Shown here: positions 43,765 through 53,364 of the stretch, in pieces | Layout: each line of letters begins with the position of its first letter | Position numbering within the stretch: position 1 is the stretch's first letter | Assembly: GCA_033762625.1 (NCBI GenBank) | Contig: JANRLI010000021.1 | Coordinates: forward strand, 1 to 64,000 | Direction: 5' to 3' | DNA from: Alphaproteobacteria bacterium | Lineage (GTDB): Bacteria > Pseudomonadota > Alphaproteobacteria > UBA9219 > RGZA01 | Length of the DNA stretch: 64,000 nucleotides | The notes under the pieces: generated by a model | The model's input: only the letters and a program-made list of their open reading frames with translations | What the model was told of the DNA's origin: nothing | Databases searched by the model: none | Program-made: the position numbers and the translations under genes

Positions 43765-43819
43765 TTGACTTTATCCACAGAACTAAACTAGAACAAAAGA
43801 AGTATTCATCTTTTGTTCT
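43765..43819 (+). promoter_or_regulatory. lexA promoter with palindromic operator
   Basis: TTGACT (43765-43770) and TAGAAC (43789-43794) are spaced 18 bp. The -10 overlaps a perfect inverted repeat AGAACAAAAGA / TCTTTTGTTCT (43790-43800 and 43809-43819, 8-bp spacer). GAAC/GTTC half-sites are the core of alphaproteobacterial SOS boxes, though usually as GTTC-N7-GTTC direct repeats. The position, 29 bp before the lexA start, fits autorepression. Confidence 0.6.
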
Positions 43820-43847
43820 GTCTTCTGTCATAAGCCATGAGGTTCCC

Positions 43848-44555
43848 ATGCTAACGCGAAAACAACAAGAATTGCTGCTTTTTATCCATGATCGCCTGGG
43901 CAAGGATGGTATTTCCCCTTCGTTTGACGAAATGAAAGATGCCCTGCGTTTAAAGTCAAAATCGGGCATTCACCGCCTGATTTCCGGCCTTGAAGAACGT
44001 GGATTTATCCGCCGTTTGGCGCACCGTGCCAGAGCTTTGGAAGTTATCAAGCTCCCCGAAACCGCCAGCCAAAAATTATCACAGGCCGTTCAAAAAACAT
44101 CTGCCGCCGTTAAAGAAACGGGTGCGCGTTTGGGCGCTGCTGTGACGCGTGTTGCCGAACAGGTTTCCGATGCGGTAACGCAGCTTCCCCTCCTTGGCCG
44201 TATTGCGGCAGGTACGGGTATTGAAGCGCTTCGCGATACATCACGCTTTATGGATGTGCCAACTGCATTGTTGGGACGCGGCGAGCATTATGTTTTGGAA
44301 GTTTCCGGTGACTCAATGGTGGAAGCCGGCATTCACGATGGCGATACCGTGATTATCCAGCAATGTGAAATGGTGGATAACGGTACGATTGCCGTTGCAC
44401 TGATTGATGAACAGGAAGTCACACTTAAAAGCCTTTATAAAAAAGGCAATGTAGTTGACCTTGTTCCTGCCAACCACAATTACAAAACCATGACCTATCC
44501 TGCGCAGCGTATTCGCGTGCAGGGCAAGCTGGTTGGGTTATTGCGCCGCTACTAA
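43848..44555 (+). CDS. lexA: LexA SOS repressor
   Basis: A 235-residue protein starting [20 protein letters not shown]. The winged-helix DNA-binding domain (1-65) has the [20 protein letters not shown] recognition region. A long Ala/Val/Lys linker spans 70-112, the Ala121-Gly122 self-cleavage site is in GRIAAGTG, and the Ser156/Lys194 dyad is in SGDSMVEAG and EVTLKSL. It should repress SOS genes until RecA-ssDNA triggers cleavage. Its 3' end overlaps the convergent comEC by 18 bp. The order lexA-comEC-gltX is typical. Confidence 0.94.
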   Translation: MLTRKQQELLLFIHDRLGKDGISPSFDEMKDALRLKSKSGIHRLISGLEERGFIRRLAHRARALEVIKLPETASQKLSQAVQKTSAAVKETGARLGAAVTRVAEQVSDAVTQLPLLGRIAAGTGIEALRDTSRFMDVPTALLGRGEHYVLEVSGDSMVEAGIHDGDTVIIQQCEMVDNGTIAVALIDEQEVTLKSLYKKGNVVDLVPANHNYKTMTYPAQRIRVQGKLVGLLRRY

Positions 44556-46640
44556 GGCGGAACTCCACGGCCTAGCTTCATTCAAATCAATATGCTCGAT
44601 GCGTATGCCGCTATTGCTGATAAACAGCGTGTAAGCGCCGCGTTGTTCTGCCATTTGCGGAACAATCGTTCTATCGGGGCATGGCGTTGCGCTTGACGGG
44701 GCGATAATTAAATCAACCTTGCCACATAAATCCGGCACGTCATCACGGTTCATTGGAAATGCAATCGATTTGCTTTCTTTTGTAAAAATACAGGTAGTGC
44801 CCGTGCATTTAATTGGCTCTTCGCCGCCACGGTCCATCATATCAAACCAGTTGACCATCTGCGTAAAGTCGCCCGGACGCTTGCCATTACGTTGCAGCCA
44901 TGTTTGCACAGTAAAATCTTCAAGGCTTTTGCTGCGCACAGCCAAACGGTTTTGTTCAAGACGCACGGCAACACTTATTCCATCATCCGCTACGAAAACA
45001 TCGGGGCGCGGCGTTATAAGAAAGGCCAGCGACCCCAAAGCGAATGGAATAATTCCCAAAAATCGCCAGCGCTTGCGCCACAGGCACACCCACAGCCCGC
45101 CAAGGGTGACCAGCAGCAGCGCAGCCATCGGCATGGCGGGATGATAGGTAGCAGCGCCCGGCCAATTTGATACAAACTCTGCGCTATCAATCATCCATTT
45201 AATACCGGTATTCATAATCACAATCGGCCAATGCTGCAAGCCAAACGGCATCGCCAAAACCGTGATGACAGCCATCGGCATGATGATAAAAGTGCTAAGC
45301 GGAACGGCAATAAGGTTGGTAATCACGCCATACCAGTTTATCTGCTGAAAATAATATAAAATGAACGGCAGCGTCGCGATGGTGGCAATAACAGATGTCG
45401 CGATAGAGGCCAAAAACCATAAACGCAATTTTCCAATCCAGCCTTCATTACGAAAATGCCGTAGCCATACTATTTCGTTTTTTTCAAACGCAGCTATCAA
45501 GGCCATTACTGCCCCAAATGATAATTGGAAGCTGGGATCAAAGAGCGATGTAGGCGATAACAGCAAGCTGACCAGCGCGGCAAAGGCAACGAGGCGCATG
45601 GATAAAGCGCGTCTATCCACCATTACCGCAATCAAGATCAAGCTACTCATTAATAGCGAGCGCACCGCCGGAATGGGCGCAGCACACATGAAGGTATAGA
45701 ACATCGCAGCAAGCAATGCAAAAAAGGCAGCAATTTTTTTGATAGGAAGCTGCAAGGTGACCCACGGGAATAGTGCCATTAGCGCGCGCAAAGTAAAGAA
45801 CACAATGCCCGCTACCAAAGTAATATGCAGCCCTGATACTGATAAAATATGCGATATGCCAGATACGCGCATGGCTTGCATCGTGCTCTTATCAATCGTG
45901 GATTGGTCGCCGCTGATCAACGCGGAGGCAACAGCCATATTTCTGTCTTTGCCTTCTGCGACCAGCTTTTCATTGATGCTGACACGCACACGCTCGAAAA
46001 AAAGGGCGATGCGTTGCATTAAATCAGGAGGCTGGCCGATGGCTTTGCGCCATGGGGCAAGAGTATAGCCCGTTGCGCCAAATCCTTGGAAAAAAGCAAA
46101 GCGACGAAAATCGAATGCACCCGGTTCAGCTGGACGCGACAATGGAAAAAGTGATGCGCGAAGCACGACCCAATCCCCCGGGCGGGGAATGTCACTTTGC
46201 GTTTTGACTTTCACGCGAATTTTGCGCGGTGTATCTTTTTGCAAAATACCTTCAATCTGCACATCTTCCAGCCATAACCGATACCCATCCGGCAGATGGT
46301 TGATGACCATGACGCGGCCTGTTACTTCCGCGCGTTCGATTGGCGCACTCAGCATCGGCTGGGTTATCATCAGCGTTTCAATCTTTGCCGCCAGATGCCC
46401 GCTGGTGAATGCCAGCAACGCAAGCAATGCTGGCAGCGCGCTATGTTGCCGAAAGACCGCAACCAACAGGGCAGATATACCCGTTGCAGTAAGGCACAGC
46501 CATAACGCCGGTTCAAAGCCCCAACTGAAATAAAGCCCAATACCACAGGCCATAAACACCGGTAGCCACAGGAACCAGCGTTCACGCTCCTGAATAAAAG
46601 CATCAATAAAAGGCTTTATGATGGATAGCTTGGAAAACAT
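44538..46640 (-). CDS. comEC: ComEC/Rec2-family membrane protein
   Basis: A 700-residue polytopic membrane protein. An N-terminal DUF4131-like region with membrane helices is followed by an OB-like periplasmic segment, then the Competence domain starting around '[20 protein letters not shown]' and '[19 protein letters not shown]', with about eight helices. The C-terminal ~150 residues occupy the place of the metallo-beta-lactamase domain, but I see no HxHxDH zinc motif, so that domain is degenerate or replaced. ComEC forms the DNA-uptake channel in transformable bacteria. Other com genes are not in the window, so competence is not demonstrated. Confidence 0.88.
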   Translation of the reverse strand: MFSKLSIIKPFIDAFIQERERWFLWLPVFMACGIGLYFSWGFEPALWLCLTATGISALLVAVFRQHSALPALLALLAFTSGHLAAKIETLMITQPMLSAPIERAEVTGRVMVINHLPDGYRLWLEDVQIEGILQKDTPRKIRVKVKTQSDIPRPGDWVVLRASLFPLSRPAEPGAFDFRRFAFFQGFGATGYTLAPWRKAIGQPPDLMQRIALFFERVRVSINEKLVAEGKDRNMAVASALISGDQSTIDKSTMQAMRVSGISHILSVSGLHITLVAGIVFFTLRALMALFPWVTLQLPIKKIAAFFALLAAMFYTFMCAAPIPAVRSLLMSSLILIAVMVDRRALSMRLVAFAALVSLLLSPTSLFDPSFQLSFGAVMALIAAFEKNEIVWLRHFRNEGWIGKLRLWFLASIATSVIATIATLPFILYYFQQINWYGVITNLIAVPLSTFIIMPMAVITVLAMPFGLQHWPIVIMNTGIKWMIDSAEFVSNWPGAATYHPAMPMAALLLVTLGGLWVCLWRKRWRFLGIIPFALGSLAFLITPRPDVFVADDGISVAVRLEQNRLAVRSKSLEDFTVQTWLQRNGKRPGDFTQMVNWFDMMDRGGEEPIKCTGTTCIFTKESKSIAFPMNRDDVPDLCGKVDLIIAPSSATPCPDRTIVPQMAEQRGAYTLFISNSGIRIEHIDLNEARPWSSALVAAQ

Positions 46641-46695
46641 GGGGTTATCGATTATGGTTTAGCTCCTTACGATTCATATTTAAAGCCCTTCCTGA

Positions 46696-48114
46696 ATGAA
46701 CGCTGCCCGCAAAGTTGTAACCCGTTTTCCACCCTCCCCCACTGGCTTTCTGCACATTGGTGGCGCACGCACGGCATTATTCAATTACCTATACGCGCGG
46801 CATCATGGCGGCACATTTTTGCTGCGTATTGAGGATACCGACCGCGAGCGCTCTACCCAGCCTGCAATCGATGCGATTATCGACGGCATGAAATGGCTGG
46901 AACTGAATTGGGATAATAACGATAAGATTTATCTGCAATCGGAACACATGCCGCGCCATGCCGCAGTTGCCAACGAAATGCTTGCAAAGGGCCATGCCTA
47001 TAAATGTTTTTGCACGCAGCAAGAACTGGAAGAAATGCGCAACCATCAAAAGGCCAATGGCTTGCCCATGCGTTACGATGGCCGCTGGCGCGATAAAGAC
47101 CCCAAAGACGCACCCGCAGGCGCGCCATTTGTGGTACGGCTAAAGGCGCCGACCACGGGTGAAACCACGATAAAAGACCATGTCCGCGGTGAAGTTACCG
47201 TGCAAAACAGCCAGTTAGATGACATGGTGCTGCTGCGCAGCGATGGCACGCCAACCTATATGTTATCGGTGGTGGTTGATGATCATGATATGGGCGTAAA
47301 TACCGTCATTCGCGGCGATGACCATTTCACCAATACCTTCCGGCAGGTACAGATTTTAAAAGCCATGAATTGGGATATTCCGGAATATGCACATATTCCA
47401 CTTATTCATGGCAGCGACGGACAAAAAATGTCAAAGCGCCACGGCGCACTGGGCGTTGATGAATACCGCAAGATGGGTTATTTACCGCAGGCAGTACGTA
47501 ATTATTTATTACGCCTTGGATGGTCACATGGCGATGATGAGATTATCTCCGATAAGCAAGCGATTGAATGGTTTAACCTTGAACACATTGTTTCATCACC
47601 TGCCAAATTTGACTATGTGAAACTGGACAGCGTGAATGCGCATTATATGCGTGAAATGGATGACGATAAACTGGCGCAAACGGTTGTCGCGCGCCTAACA
47701 GAAACTACAGGTCATACGCCAAGCGCCGAACAAATCAGTATCCTGGCCAAGGGCATGGCAGGTTTAAAACAACGCGCCAAGACATTGAAAGACTTAACGG
47801 AAAGCGCAGCGTTCTATATAACACCGCGCCCGCTGGCCATGAATGATGGCGCAAAAAAGATTTTATCACTAGAAGCCAAAACCATGCTGGCTGCGTTGCG
47901 CACAGTTATTGAAGCACAGGCTGATTTCTCAGCGCATGCTATTGAAACAGCCATTAAAGAATATGCTGTTGCACAGGGTAAAAAACTTGGTGATTACGCA
48001 CAACCACTTCGTGCGGCTCTCAGCGGTTCGAATGTGTCACCTCCCATTTTTGAAGTTGCAAGCATTTTGGGTAAACCCGAAACGCTTGGTCGTATTGATG
48101 ATGTCTTAAAATAA
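46696..48114 (+). CDS. gltX: Glutamyl-tRNA synthetase
   Basis: A 472-residue class I synthetase. The HIGH motif is in FPPSPTGFLHIGGARTALFN and KMSKS appears as KMSKRHGALGV. The 'IEDTDRERST' stretch and the C-terminal helical anticodon domain are standard. It charges tRNA-Glu and, in bacteria using GatCAB, possibly tRNA-Gln. It is divergent from comEC with a 55-bp gap. Confidence 0.96.
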   Translation: MNAARKVVTRFPPSPTGFLHIGGARTALFNYLYARHHGGTFLLRIEDTDRERSTQPAIDAIIDGMKWLELNWDNNDKIYLQSEHMPRHAAVANEMLAKGHAYKCFCTQQELEEMRNHQKANGLPMRYDGRWRDKDPKDAPAGAPFVVRLKAPTTGETTIKDHVRGEVTVQNSQLDDMVLLRSDGTPTYMLSVVVDDHDMGVNTVIRGDDHFTNTFRQVQILKAMNWDIPEYAHIPLIHGSDGQKMSKRHGALGVDEYRKMGYLPQAVRNYLLRLGWSHGDDEIISDKQAIEWFNLEHIVSSPAKFDYVKLDSVNAHYMREMDDDKLAQTVVARLTETTGHTPSAEQISILAKGMAGLKQRAKTLKDLTESAAFYITPRPLAMNDGAKKILSLEAKTMLAALRTVIEAQADFSAHAIETAIKEYAVAQGKKLGDYAQPLRAALSGSNVSPPIFEVASILGKPETLGRIDDVLK

Positions 48115-48126
48115 AAGGAGAGAACG

Positions 48127-49080
48127 ATGCCTGTAGAAGCTTATGTAATTGCGATTGTGGTATTGGCGGTTGTGTTTATCCGCAGCGGAATTGTTGTGAT
48201 TTCCCAAGGAATGGAATACACGTTGGAAAGCTTTGGGCGTTATACACGCACGATGGAACCCGGCTTGCACTTCATTGTGCCCCTGATTGAGCGCGTTGGC
48301 GCAAAAATCAACATGATGGAACAGGTGATGGATATTCCATCCCAGCAAATCATTACCAAAGATAACGCGATGGTAACGGCAGACGGCGTTGTGTTTTACC
48401 AGGTTCTGGATGCCGCAAAGTCAGCCTACGAAGTCAGCAATCTCCGTGTTGCGATTTTAAATTTGGTGATGACCAATTTGCGTACCGTGATGGGTTCGAT
48501 GGATCTGGATGAACTGCTTTCACAGCGCAACAAAATCAATGCAGAGCTAATGCACGTGGTGGATGAAGCAACGGGCCCATGGGGCTTGAAATTAACCCGT
48601 ATTGAAATTCGCGATATCCAGCCGCCGCGCGATTTGGTGGATAGCATGGCGCGCCAGATGAAGGCAGAACGTGAACGCCGTGCGCAAATTCTGGAAGCCG
48701 AAGGTTACAAGCAAGCTGCTATTTTGAAGGCAGAAGGCCAAAAACAGGCTGAAGTTCTGAGCGCCGAAGCCCGCAAGCAAGCCGCATTTTTAGATGCCGA
48801 AGCGCGCGAACGCTCCGGCGAGGCGGAAGCCAAGGCAACCCAGATGGTTTCCGACGCCATTGCCAAAGGACATGTTGGCGCATTGAATTACTTCGTTGCG
48901 CAAAAGTATGTTGAAGCATTCAAGCACATGGCGGACAGCCCAAACCAGAAAATGGTGTTCATGCCGATGGAGATGAGCGGCCTTATCAGTTCGATTGGCG
49001 GCGTTGCCGAACTGGCAAAGGATGCGTTAAAGCAAGGCAAGATGCCGGATGTAGCAGCTGGACCATGGAATAAGCAGTAA
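48127..49080 (+). CDS. qmcA: SPFH/band-7 stomatin-like protein (QmcA type)
   Basis: A 317-residue membrane-anchored scaffold. One N-terminal transmembrane segment (4-25) precedes the SPFH domain (GMEYTLESFGRYTRTMEPGL, DNAMVTADGVVFYQV). A long charged coiled coil with AEGYKQAAILKAEGQKQAEV repeats and a short C-terminal domain follow. Paraslipins of this kind form cages in the membrane with NfeD partners. Its stop overlaps the nfeD start (TAATG at 49078-49082), the usual coupling. Confidence 0.92.
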   Translation: MPVEAYVIAIVVLAVVFIRSGIVVISQGMEYTLESFGRYTRTMEPGLHFIVPLIERVGAKINMMEQVMDIPSQQIITKDNAMVTADGVVFYQVLDAAKSAYEVSNLRVAILNLVMTNLRTVMGSMDLDELLSQRNKINAELMHVVDEATGPWGLKLTRIEIRDIQPPRDLVDSMARQMKAERERRAQILEAEGYKQAAILKAEGQKQAEVLSAEARKQAAFLDAEARERSGEAEAKATQMVSDAIAKGHVGALNYFVAQKYVEAFKHMADSPNQKMVFMPMEMSGLISSIGGVAELAKDALKQGKMPDVAAGPWNKQ

Positions 49081-49532
49081 TGGAACAAACAATAACGGAG
49101 ATGCACATGCTGTATTGGCACTGGATTACCATTGGGTTTAGCTTGATGGCCATTGAAATGCTCGTCCCCAGCTTTTTCTTTTTATGGCTGGGCGCTGCTG
49201 CCATTCTAGTCGGGGCGATTATGTTCGTCGTTCCCGATTTATGGTGGAGTTATCAATGGACGCTGTTCGCCGTTATCGGCATTGGCAGCTTTTTTATTTC
49301 ACGCGCTGTGATCAAAAACAAGCCGGCATCCGCTGCGAATTTGCTGAATAAACGCGGAAAAATGCTGATTGGTAATGTGGTAACCATCGAAACAGCCATT
49401 GTGAATGGTAAGGGCAAAGCAAAAGTCGGTGACAGCGTATGGTCAGTCACCGGGCCGGATATGCCTGTTGGCGTAAGCGCCAAAGTGATTGGTGCAAATG
49501 GCACTGAATTAAAAGTCGAGAAAGCATCCTAA
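49080..49532 (+). CDS. NfeD-family membrane protein
   Basis: A 150-residue protein with two or three membrane segments (MLYWHWITIGFSLMAIEMLV, LWLGAAAILVGAIMFVV, WTLFAVIGIGSFFIS) and a C-terminal OB-fold (NKRGKMLIGNVVTIETAIVN ... VWSVTGPDMPVG). The partner of the upstream QmcA-type protein. Its stop codon overlaps the next possible ATG (TAATG, 49530-49534). Confidence 0.9.
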   Translation: MEQTITEMHMLYWHWITIGFSLMAIEMLVPSFFFLWLGAAAILVGAIMFVVPDLWWSYQWTLFAVIGIGSFFISRAVIKNKPASAANLLNKRGKMLIGNVVTIETAIVNGKGKAKVGDSVWSVTGPDMPVGVSAKVIGANGTELKVEKAS

Positions 49533-49538
49533 TGCACC

Positions 49539-49662
49539 GTCATGCCCGCGGAGGCGGGCATCCACGAATTTATTTACGAGAGTTTTCAAATATGAACTTT
49601 GGTGTTTTTTTTATACATATAAAAAAAGTAATCTCGTGGATGCCCGCCTCCGCGGGCATGAC
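49539..49662. repeat. MITE-like palindromic element, copy 1
   Basis: Two perfect 29-bp inverted arms (49539-49567 and 49634-49662) flank a 66-bp A+T-rich centre. Each arm is itself a hairpin, ATGCCCGC-ggag-GCGGGCAT type, and one end translates as the 'MPASAGMT' peptide typical of such repeats. It lies across the 5' end of the next gene. The arms match those of copy 2 at 53227 with one or two base changes. Confidence 0.9.
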
Positions 49663-50575
49663 AATTTTATTTTTTATTATAGGTCTATTATATTCACCGT
49701 ATAGCTATGCACAAGAAAGCGAAAGCAAGCGTTATAATTTTGGCGTTCGCCCACACCCACTTATAAGCGAAGCTGAAGAAAAATCTGACGAAACAGTAAA
49801 AAAAGAAAAGGAAGACGCGGAGAGTAAGGTCGAAGATAAAAAAGACGACGAAAAGAAGGAAGCTGCGGAAACAGTGCCCCCTGCCCCCGTTGCTGAAGCA
49901 CCTAAAGAAGCCCCTGCATTAGTTGATGGTGTTTATAGCCCCAAAGGCAAAGCGGCCGATGCCCCCAAAACCAACCCTAAGCATAATCATGAAAAAAGCA
50001 AAAAGGCCGAAGAATTAGTACGTTTTTTCATGGGTTCATGCCTTAAATTTTATGGTCGCAACAAGGAAATGATTGCCTATATGGACGCAAATTTTCCGCG
50101 CCTTGATACTGACCGTAAGGCTGATTTTGCGCCGGTGATTGGCGGAAATATAAATACGCAATATTGGGATATTGCACGCGGTGATGTGTTTTACATGCTC
50201 GCCAAGGATACCAGCAGCGGGAAATGCGACATTATTGCCAAGGATGGCGCTTCGCATTTTGTGCATAAGGAATTAAAAGCTGTAATGGATGGATTAACCA
50301 TTACCAAAATCCTGATGACTAAAACAGAATATGAAAAGGTTGCGTCACAAAACAAGGAAGTTTCGATGGTGAGTATTCTTGGCCATCCCTTAGAAAAGGA
50401 ATTAGCGATTGTTGCAACAACCAAGATTAAAGACATCGGCGATAATCTGGATGCGCAGATAACGCTGTTCACCGTGCCGCAGGAAACTGTGGATGTGATT
50501 GATGTAACACCCAAGGAAGCAGCGCCAACAGCGACAGAACCTGCCGCAGCTGGCGGTGGGTTTTCAAAAGATTAG
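49592..50575 (+). CDS. Secreted protein of unknown function, 5' end built from a palindromic element
   Basis: About 327 residues from the ATG at 49592, where GAGAG lies 9 bases upstream; ATGs at 49532 (overlapping the nfeD stop) and 49658 are alternatives. A hydrophobic signal-like segment (MTILFFIIGLLYSPYSYAQ) follows. Then comes a highly charged Glu/Lys linker with Pro-rich part (about residues 60-140 of the long frame) and a globular domain (ELVRFFMGSCLKFYGRN ... GDVFYMLAKDTSSGKCDI ... TVPQETVDVIDV). Two Cys may form a disulfide. No family recognised. Everything before the signal core is encoded by the inserted palindromic element. Convergent with valS. Confidence 0.65.
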   Translation: MNFGVFFIHIKKVISWMPASAGMTILFFIIGLLYSPYSYAQESESKRYNFGVRPHPLISEAEEKSDETVKKEKEDAESKVEDKKDDEKKEAAETVPPAPVAEAPKEAPALVDGVYSPKGKAADAPKTNPKHNHEKSKKAEELVRFFMGSCLKFYGRNKEMIAYMDANFPRLDTDRKADFAPVIGGNINTQYWDIARGDVFYMLAKDTSSGKCDIIAKDGASHFVHKELKAVMDGLTITKILMTKTEYEKVASQNKEVSMVSILGHPLEKELAIVATTKIKDIGDNLDAQITLFTVPQETVDVIDVTPKEAAPTATEPAAAGGGFSKD

Positions 50576-50585
50576 TTATTGAGGA

Positions 50586-53219
50586 TTAGCCTGCTAAACG
50601 TGCTTTTGCGGCATCTAAATTAGCAAGCGTAATACGCGCCTGTTCCAGACGCTCGCGGTGATCTGCAACCACATCTTGCGGGGCGAAATCTGCAAATTGC
50701 GGGTTACCCAGTTTTTGCTCCAGACGTGTTGCTTCTTCAAAAATTTTCTTATGCTCTTTTTCAATGCGTGCGCGTTCGGCATCCAAATCAATCACGCCAG
50801 CAAGCGGCATTACGAATGTGGTATTGCCCAATACGGCCTGTGCGGCATCCTTTGGAATGGTGCCGTCATAGGTAAGACCCGCCACACGCGCCATTTTGAA
50901 AATGAAATCCTTATACGCGGTTAGGCGGTGCTTCACGGTTTCATCCGCACCCTGAACAATTAGCTGAATATTGGTTGCTGCAGGTACATTAAGTTCCGCA
51001 CGAACGGAGCGGATAATGCCGATGGCATCAATAACCCAGCGTACTTCCGCCAGCGCATCGACGCTACCCCAGTTGCCTTCTGCCACTGGCCATTCCTGAA
51101 GCATCAGCATTTCATTAGGCTTGTTATTGAATGCCTGCCAGATTTCCTCGGTGATATAGGGCATAATAGGCTGCAATAGGTGCAAAATGGTATTTAAAAC
51201 CCATGCTGCGGTTGCGCGGGTTTCAGCCTTTGCTGCTTCATCTGAGCCCATAAATACAGGCTTTGCAAATTCCAGATACCAGTCGCAATAAATATTCCAT
51301 GCAAACTGATATAGCGCCGTTGCCGTATCATCATAACGGTAAATATTCAGCGCCGCAGTTGTCTTGCGGATGGCTTCTGCTGTTTCACCAATAACCCATT
51401 TATTCAGCGTCAGCGTGACCAATGCTGGATTAAAATTCGCATCCAGCTTGCATTCATTCATTTCGCAGAACCGTGCAGCGTTCCACAATTTGGTTGCAAA
51501 GTTGCGTCCGCTTTCAATACGTCCGGTCGCCAGTTTAATATCACGCCCCGGCGTTGAAAGATTGGTAAGGGTAAAGCGCAACGCATCGGTGCCGTATTTA
51601 TCAATCATATCCAAGGGGTCGATGACATTGCCCTTAGTCTTGGACATTTTCTGCCCTTTTTCATCGCGCACCAGCGCGTGAATGTAAATTTTGCGGAACG
51701 GCACATCCTTCATGAAATGCATGCCCATCATCATCATGCGCGCAACCCAGAAGAAGATAATATCAAAGCCCGTAACCAGCACATCACCCGGATAATATCG
51801 GTTTAGTTCGGGTGTTTGTTGTGGCCAACCAAGCGTTGAAAAAGGCCAGAGCGCGGATGAAAACCATGTATCGAGGACATCTTCATCGCGTGTGAGCTTT
51901 ACACCTGCGCCAGCCTGCCTTTGTGCATCTTCCTCGGTTTCGGCGACATAATATTTGCCGCTTTCATCATACCATGCAGGGATTTGATGACCCCACCAGA
52001 GCTGACGTGAGATGCACCATGGCTGGATATTACGCATCCATTCGAAATAGGTATTTTCCCATTGCTTTGGCACAAATTCGGTCTTGCCTGTTTCAACCGC
52101 TTCGAGCGCTGGCTTGGCAAGCGTCGCAGCATCGCAATACCATTGCTCGGTAAGGAAAGGTTCGATGACCACGCCGGAGCGATCGCCATGCGGTACTTTG
52201 TGCAGATGGGGTTCGATTTTTTCAAGCAAGCCCAACGCTTCCAGATCCGCGACAACTTTTTTGCGCGCTTCAAACCGTTCAAGGCCGCGATAAGCTTCTG
52301 GCACTTCGTTATTGAGGAAGCCGCGACGATCCATAATATTTATCATGGGCAAATTGTGCCGCTTGCCTACCTCGAAGTCGTTGAAGTCATGGGCAGGTGT
52401 AATCTTCACCGCGCCGCTGCCCGTTTCAGGATCAGCGTAATCATCCCCCACGATGGGGATTAAGCGGCCAACCAGCGGCAATTTTACGAACGTGCCGATG
52501 AGCTTTTTATAACGGTCATCATTCGGGTTTACGGCAACCGCGCTATCGCCCAGCATGGTTTCAGGGCGCGTGGTTGCAACCACAATAAATGTATCTGTGC
52601 CATCAACCGGATATTTGAAGTGCCACAGATTGCCTTTGATTTCGCGTGGCTCAACTTCCAAATCGGAAATGGCAGTTTGCAGTTTGGGATCCCAATTCAC
52701 CAAACGGTTATCTTTATAAATCAGGCCCTGCTTATACAGTTCAACGAACACCTTGTTCACCGCCTTGTTCAGGCCTTCATCCATCGTGAAGCGTTCGCGT
52801 GCCCAATCGGGTGATGCGCCAAGACGGCGAAGCTGGCGCGTAATCGTGCTGCCGCTTTCTTCCTTCCATTTCCAGACGCGCTTTAAAAATTCTTCACGGC
52901 CCAAATCGGTTCTGCGCTTTTTTTCTTCCGCACCGATTTTCTTTTCAACCAGCATTTGCGTTGCAATACCTGCGTGGTCGGTGCCAGGCTGCCACAGCGT
53001 ATCCTTTCCAATCATGCGCTGATAACGCACCAATACGTCTTGCAACGTGAAGGTCAGCGCATGGCCCATATGCAGGCTGCCCGTCACATTGGGCGGCGGC
53101 ATCATGATGGTATAGGGCGATTTATTACTGGTTGGCGCGCAAGCAAACGAGCCCGATTTTTCCCAACGGGCATAATGTTTTGCTTCAACGTCTGCGGCGA
53201 TATAAGTCTTTTCCATCAT
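50586..53219 (-). CDS. valS: Valyl-tRNA synthetase
   Basis: About 877 residues from MMEKTYIAADVEAKHYARWE (start 53219); the frame runs further up to 53249, but those residues belong to the palindromic element. HIGH motif: PPPNVTGSLHMGHALTF. KMSKS: GQKMSKTKGNVIDP. The editing domain (VATTRPETMLGDSAVAV) is present, and the C-terminal coiled coil (RIEKEHKKIFEEATRLEQKL) contacts tRNA. It sits downstream of popZ, as in many alphaproteobacteria. Copy 2 of the palindromic element lies 7 bp upstream of its start, within the leader. Confidence 0.96.
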   Translation of the reverse strand: MMEKTYIAADVEAKHYARWEKSGSFACAPTSNKSPYTIMMPPPNVTGSLHMGHALTFTLQDVLVRYQRMIGKDTLWQPGTDHAGIATQMLVEKKIGAEEKKRRTDLGREEFLKRVWKWKEESGSTITRQLRRLGASPDWARERFTMDEGLNKAVNKVFVELYKQGLIYKDNRLVNWDPKLQTAISDLEVEPREIKGNLWHFKYPVDGTDTFIVVATTRPETMLGDSAVAVNPNDDRYKKLIGTFVKLPLVGRLIPIVGDDYADPETGSGAVKITPAHDFNDFEVGKRHNLPMINIMDRRGFLNNEVPEAYRGLERFEARKKVVADLEALGLLEKIEPHLHKVPHGDRSGVVIEPFLTEQWYCDAATLAKPALEAVETGKTEFVPKQWENTYFEWMRNIQPWCISRQLWWGHQIPAWYDESGKYYVAETEEDAQRQAGAGVKLTRDEDVLDTWFSSALWPFSTLGWPQQTPELNRYYPGDVLVTGFDIIFFWVARMMMMGMHFMKDVPFRKIYIHALVRDEKGQKMSKTKGNVIDPLDMIDKYGTDALRFTLTNLSTPGRDIKLATGRIESGRNFATKLWNAARFCEMNECKLDANFNPALVTLTLNKWVIGETAEAIRKTTAALNIYRYDDTATALYQFAWNIYCDWYLEFAKPVFMGSDEAAKAETRATAAWVLNTILHLLQPIMPYITEEIWQAFNNKPNEMLMLQEWPVAEGNWGSVDALAEVRWVIDAIGIIRSVRAELNVPAATNIQLIVQGADETVKHRLTAYKDFIFKMARVAGLTYDGTIPKDAAQAVLGNTTFVMPLAGVIDLDAERARIEKEHKKIFEEATRLEQKLGNPQFADFAPQDVVADHRERLEQARITLANLDAAKARLAG

Positions 53220-53226
53220 ATACTCT

Positions 53227-53356
53227 GTCATGCCCGCGAAGGCGGGCATCCACGAATTTTCTTACTGTTAGTGACTGTTTTTATAGGTATTTAATGGCCA
53301 AGAAAATACTAAAAAGATTAAATAAAGCCGTAGATGCCCGCCTTCGCGGGCATGAC
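53227..53356. repeat. MITE-like palindromic element, copy 2
   Basis: Arms at 53227-53255 and 53331-53356 are inverted repeats matching at 25 of 26 positions, each able to fold as ATGCCCGC-gaag-GCGGGCAT. The 75-bp centre is A+T-rich and only weakly like that of copy 1. It fills most of the 145-bp gap between popZ and valS and may form part of the valS leader RNA. Confidence 0.9.
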
Positions 53357-53364
53357 AGCAATAG

